From Prevotella sp. UBA2746 (lineage in GTDB: Bacteria; Bacteroidota; Bacteroidia; Bacteroidales; Bacteroidaceae): a stretch of DNA of 23,893 nt. Shown piece by piece: positions 23,665 through 23,893 of this stretch. Below the pieces are notes generated by a model. That model saw only the letters and a program-made list of their open reading frames with translations, was not told the DNA's origin and searched no databases. The stretch covers positions 1 to 23,893 of the forward strand of contig DEJO01000035.1 of assembly GCA_002353555.1 (NCBI GenBank), written 5' to 3'. The translations under genes and the position numbers were made by a program. Numbering within the stretch: position 1 is the stretch's first letter; the number at the start of each line of letters is the position of its first letter.

Positions 23665-23893
23665 TTATTTGTAGAAATTTTTCTCGAAAGCCTGAAATTC
23701 GTCTTTCTTCAACACACAGCGCTTCCACCATGACTCAATGAAGCCGCAACCGTAGCCCATCAGTTGTACGAAGGCGGCAGGAATGGAAAGCAAACCTACT
23801 TTCAAATTCTTGTTTTGAATGGTGGAATCAATGCAGATGAGCAAGGCGTAGATCAGGAGAGGGGTGAGGGGGAGAATTGACAATTGACAATTG
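23665..23893 (-). CDS. C-terminal part of a family 2 glycosyltransferase (runs off the right edge)
   Basis: About 76 codons are visible, ending GYGCGFIESWWKRCVLKKDEFQAFEKNFYK. A C-terminal membrane segment (IPAAFVQLMGYGCGF) and a WWKRCV tail are typical of Bacteroidota membrane-associated GT2 enzymes, but the catalytic domain is outside the window. The frame stays open through the repeat at 23855-23893, which encodes NCQLSILPLTP. That stretch may be inserted into the gene or mark a break. It is convergent with the fructokinase and is not part of the fructan operon. Confidence 0.6.
   Translation of the reverse strand, partial: NCQLSILPLTPLLIYALLICIDSTIQNKNLKVGLLSIPAAFVQLMGYGCGFIESWWKRCVLKKDEFQAFEKNFYK
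23855..23893. repeat. GC-rich element plus AATTGAC heptamer array at the right edge
   Basis: AGGAGAGGGGTGAGGGGGAG resembles an arm of doublet B. It is followed by AATTGAC, AATTGAC, AATTG, which continues past the window. The element and heptamer types occur together here as they do at the radC end. Confidence 0.6.

Overview
The window looks like a chromosomal segment of a Bacteroidota bacterium, most likely a Bacteroidales of the Prevotella type. The reasons are a SusC/SusD pair, a hybrid two-component regulator ending in an AraC domain, repeated promoter elements of the Bacteroidota form TAnnTTTG, and Bacteroidota-type surface lipoproteins. The genus is inferred from gene content and overall style, not proven.

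Left part (1-10400): envelope and glycan building. On the minus strand is an LTA-synthase-like membrane phosphotransferase. It is divergent from a plus-strand pair, a lipid A-type acyltransferase and a GT6 (ABO blood-group family) glycosyltransferase. The GT6 gene ends stop-to-stop against a minus-strand GT11-like fucosyltransferase. A decayed ATPase fragment and two minus-strand family 2 glycosyltransferases follow; one of these is of the polyprenyl-phosphate (GtrB/DPM1) kind. They are divergent from a GT87-type membrane glycosyltransferase. A small secreted His/Pro/Arg/Tyr repeat protein, an LpxH-type phosphatase and a RadC protein with a damaged C-terminus complete this part.

Right part (10568-23538): a compact fructan utilisation locus, all on the plus strand. 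The order is a regulator with a periplasmic sugar-binding domain, SusC, SusD, a DUF4960 surface glycan-binding lipoprotein, a GH32 fructan hydrolase with a DUF4980-like N-terminus, an MFS sugar permease and a PfkB fructokinase. Expected flow: the surface lipoprotein and SusD capture fructan or fructo-oligosaccharide, SusC imports it, GH32 releases fructose in the periplasm, the permease moves it inward and the kinase phosphorylates it. The regulator appears to have lost its HATPase domain. A perfect 18-bp inverted repeat lies just upstream of the susC promoter.

Over the whole window there is a second layer of structure. A GC-rich palindromic repeat family sits inside or at the ends of coding sequences (LTA synthase twice, GT11, RadC, GH32, and the right-edge gene). 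Short heptamer arrays lie near gene starts, and a 94-bp divergent promoter cassette is present twice. No tRNA, rRNA, CRISPR array or transposase gene was seen. No gene-free stretch exceeds 300 bases.
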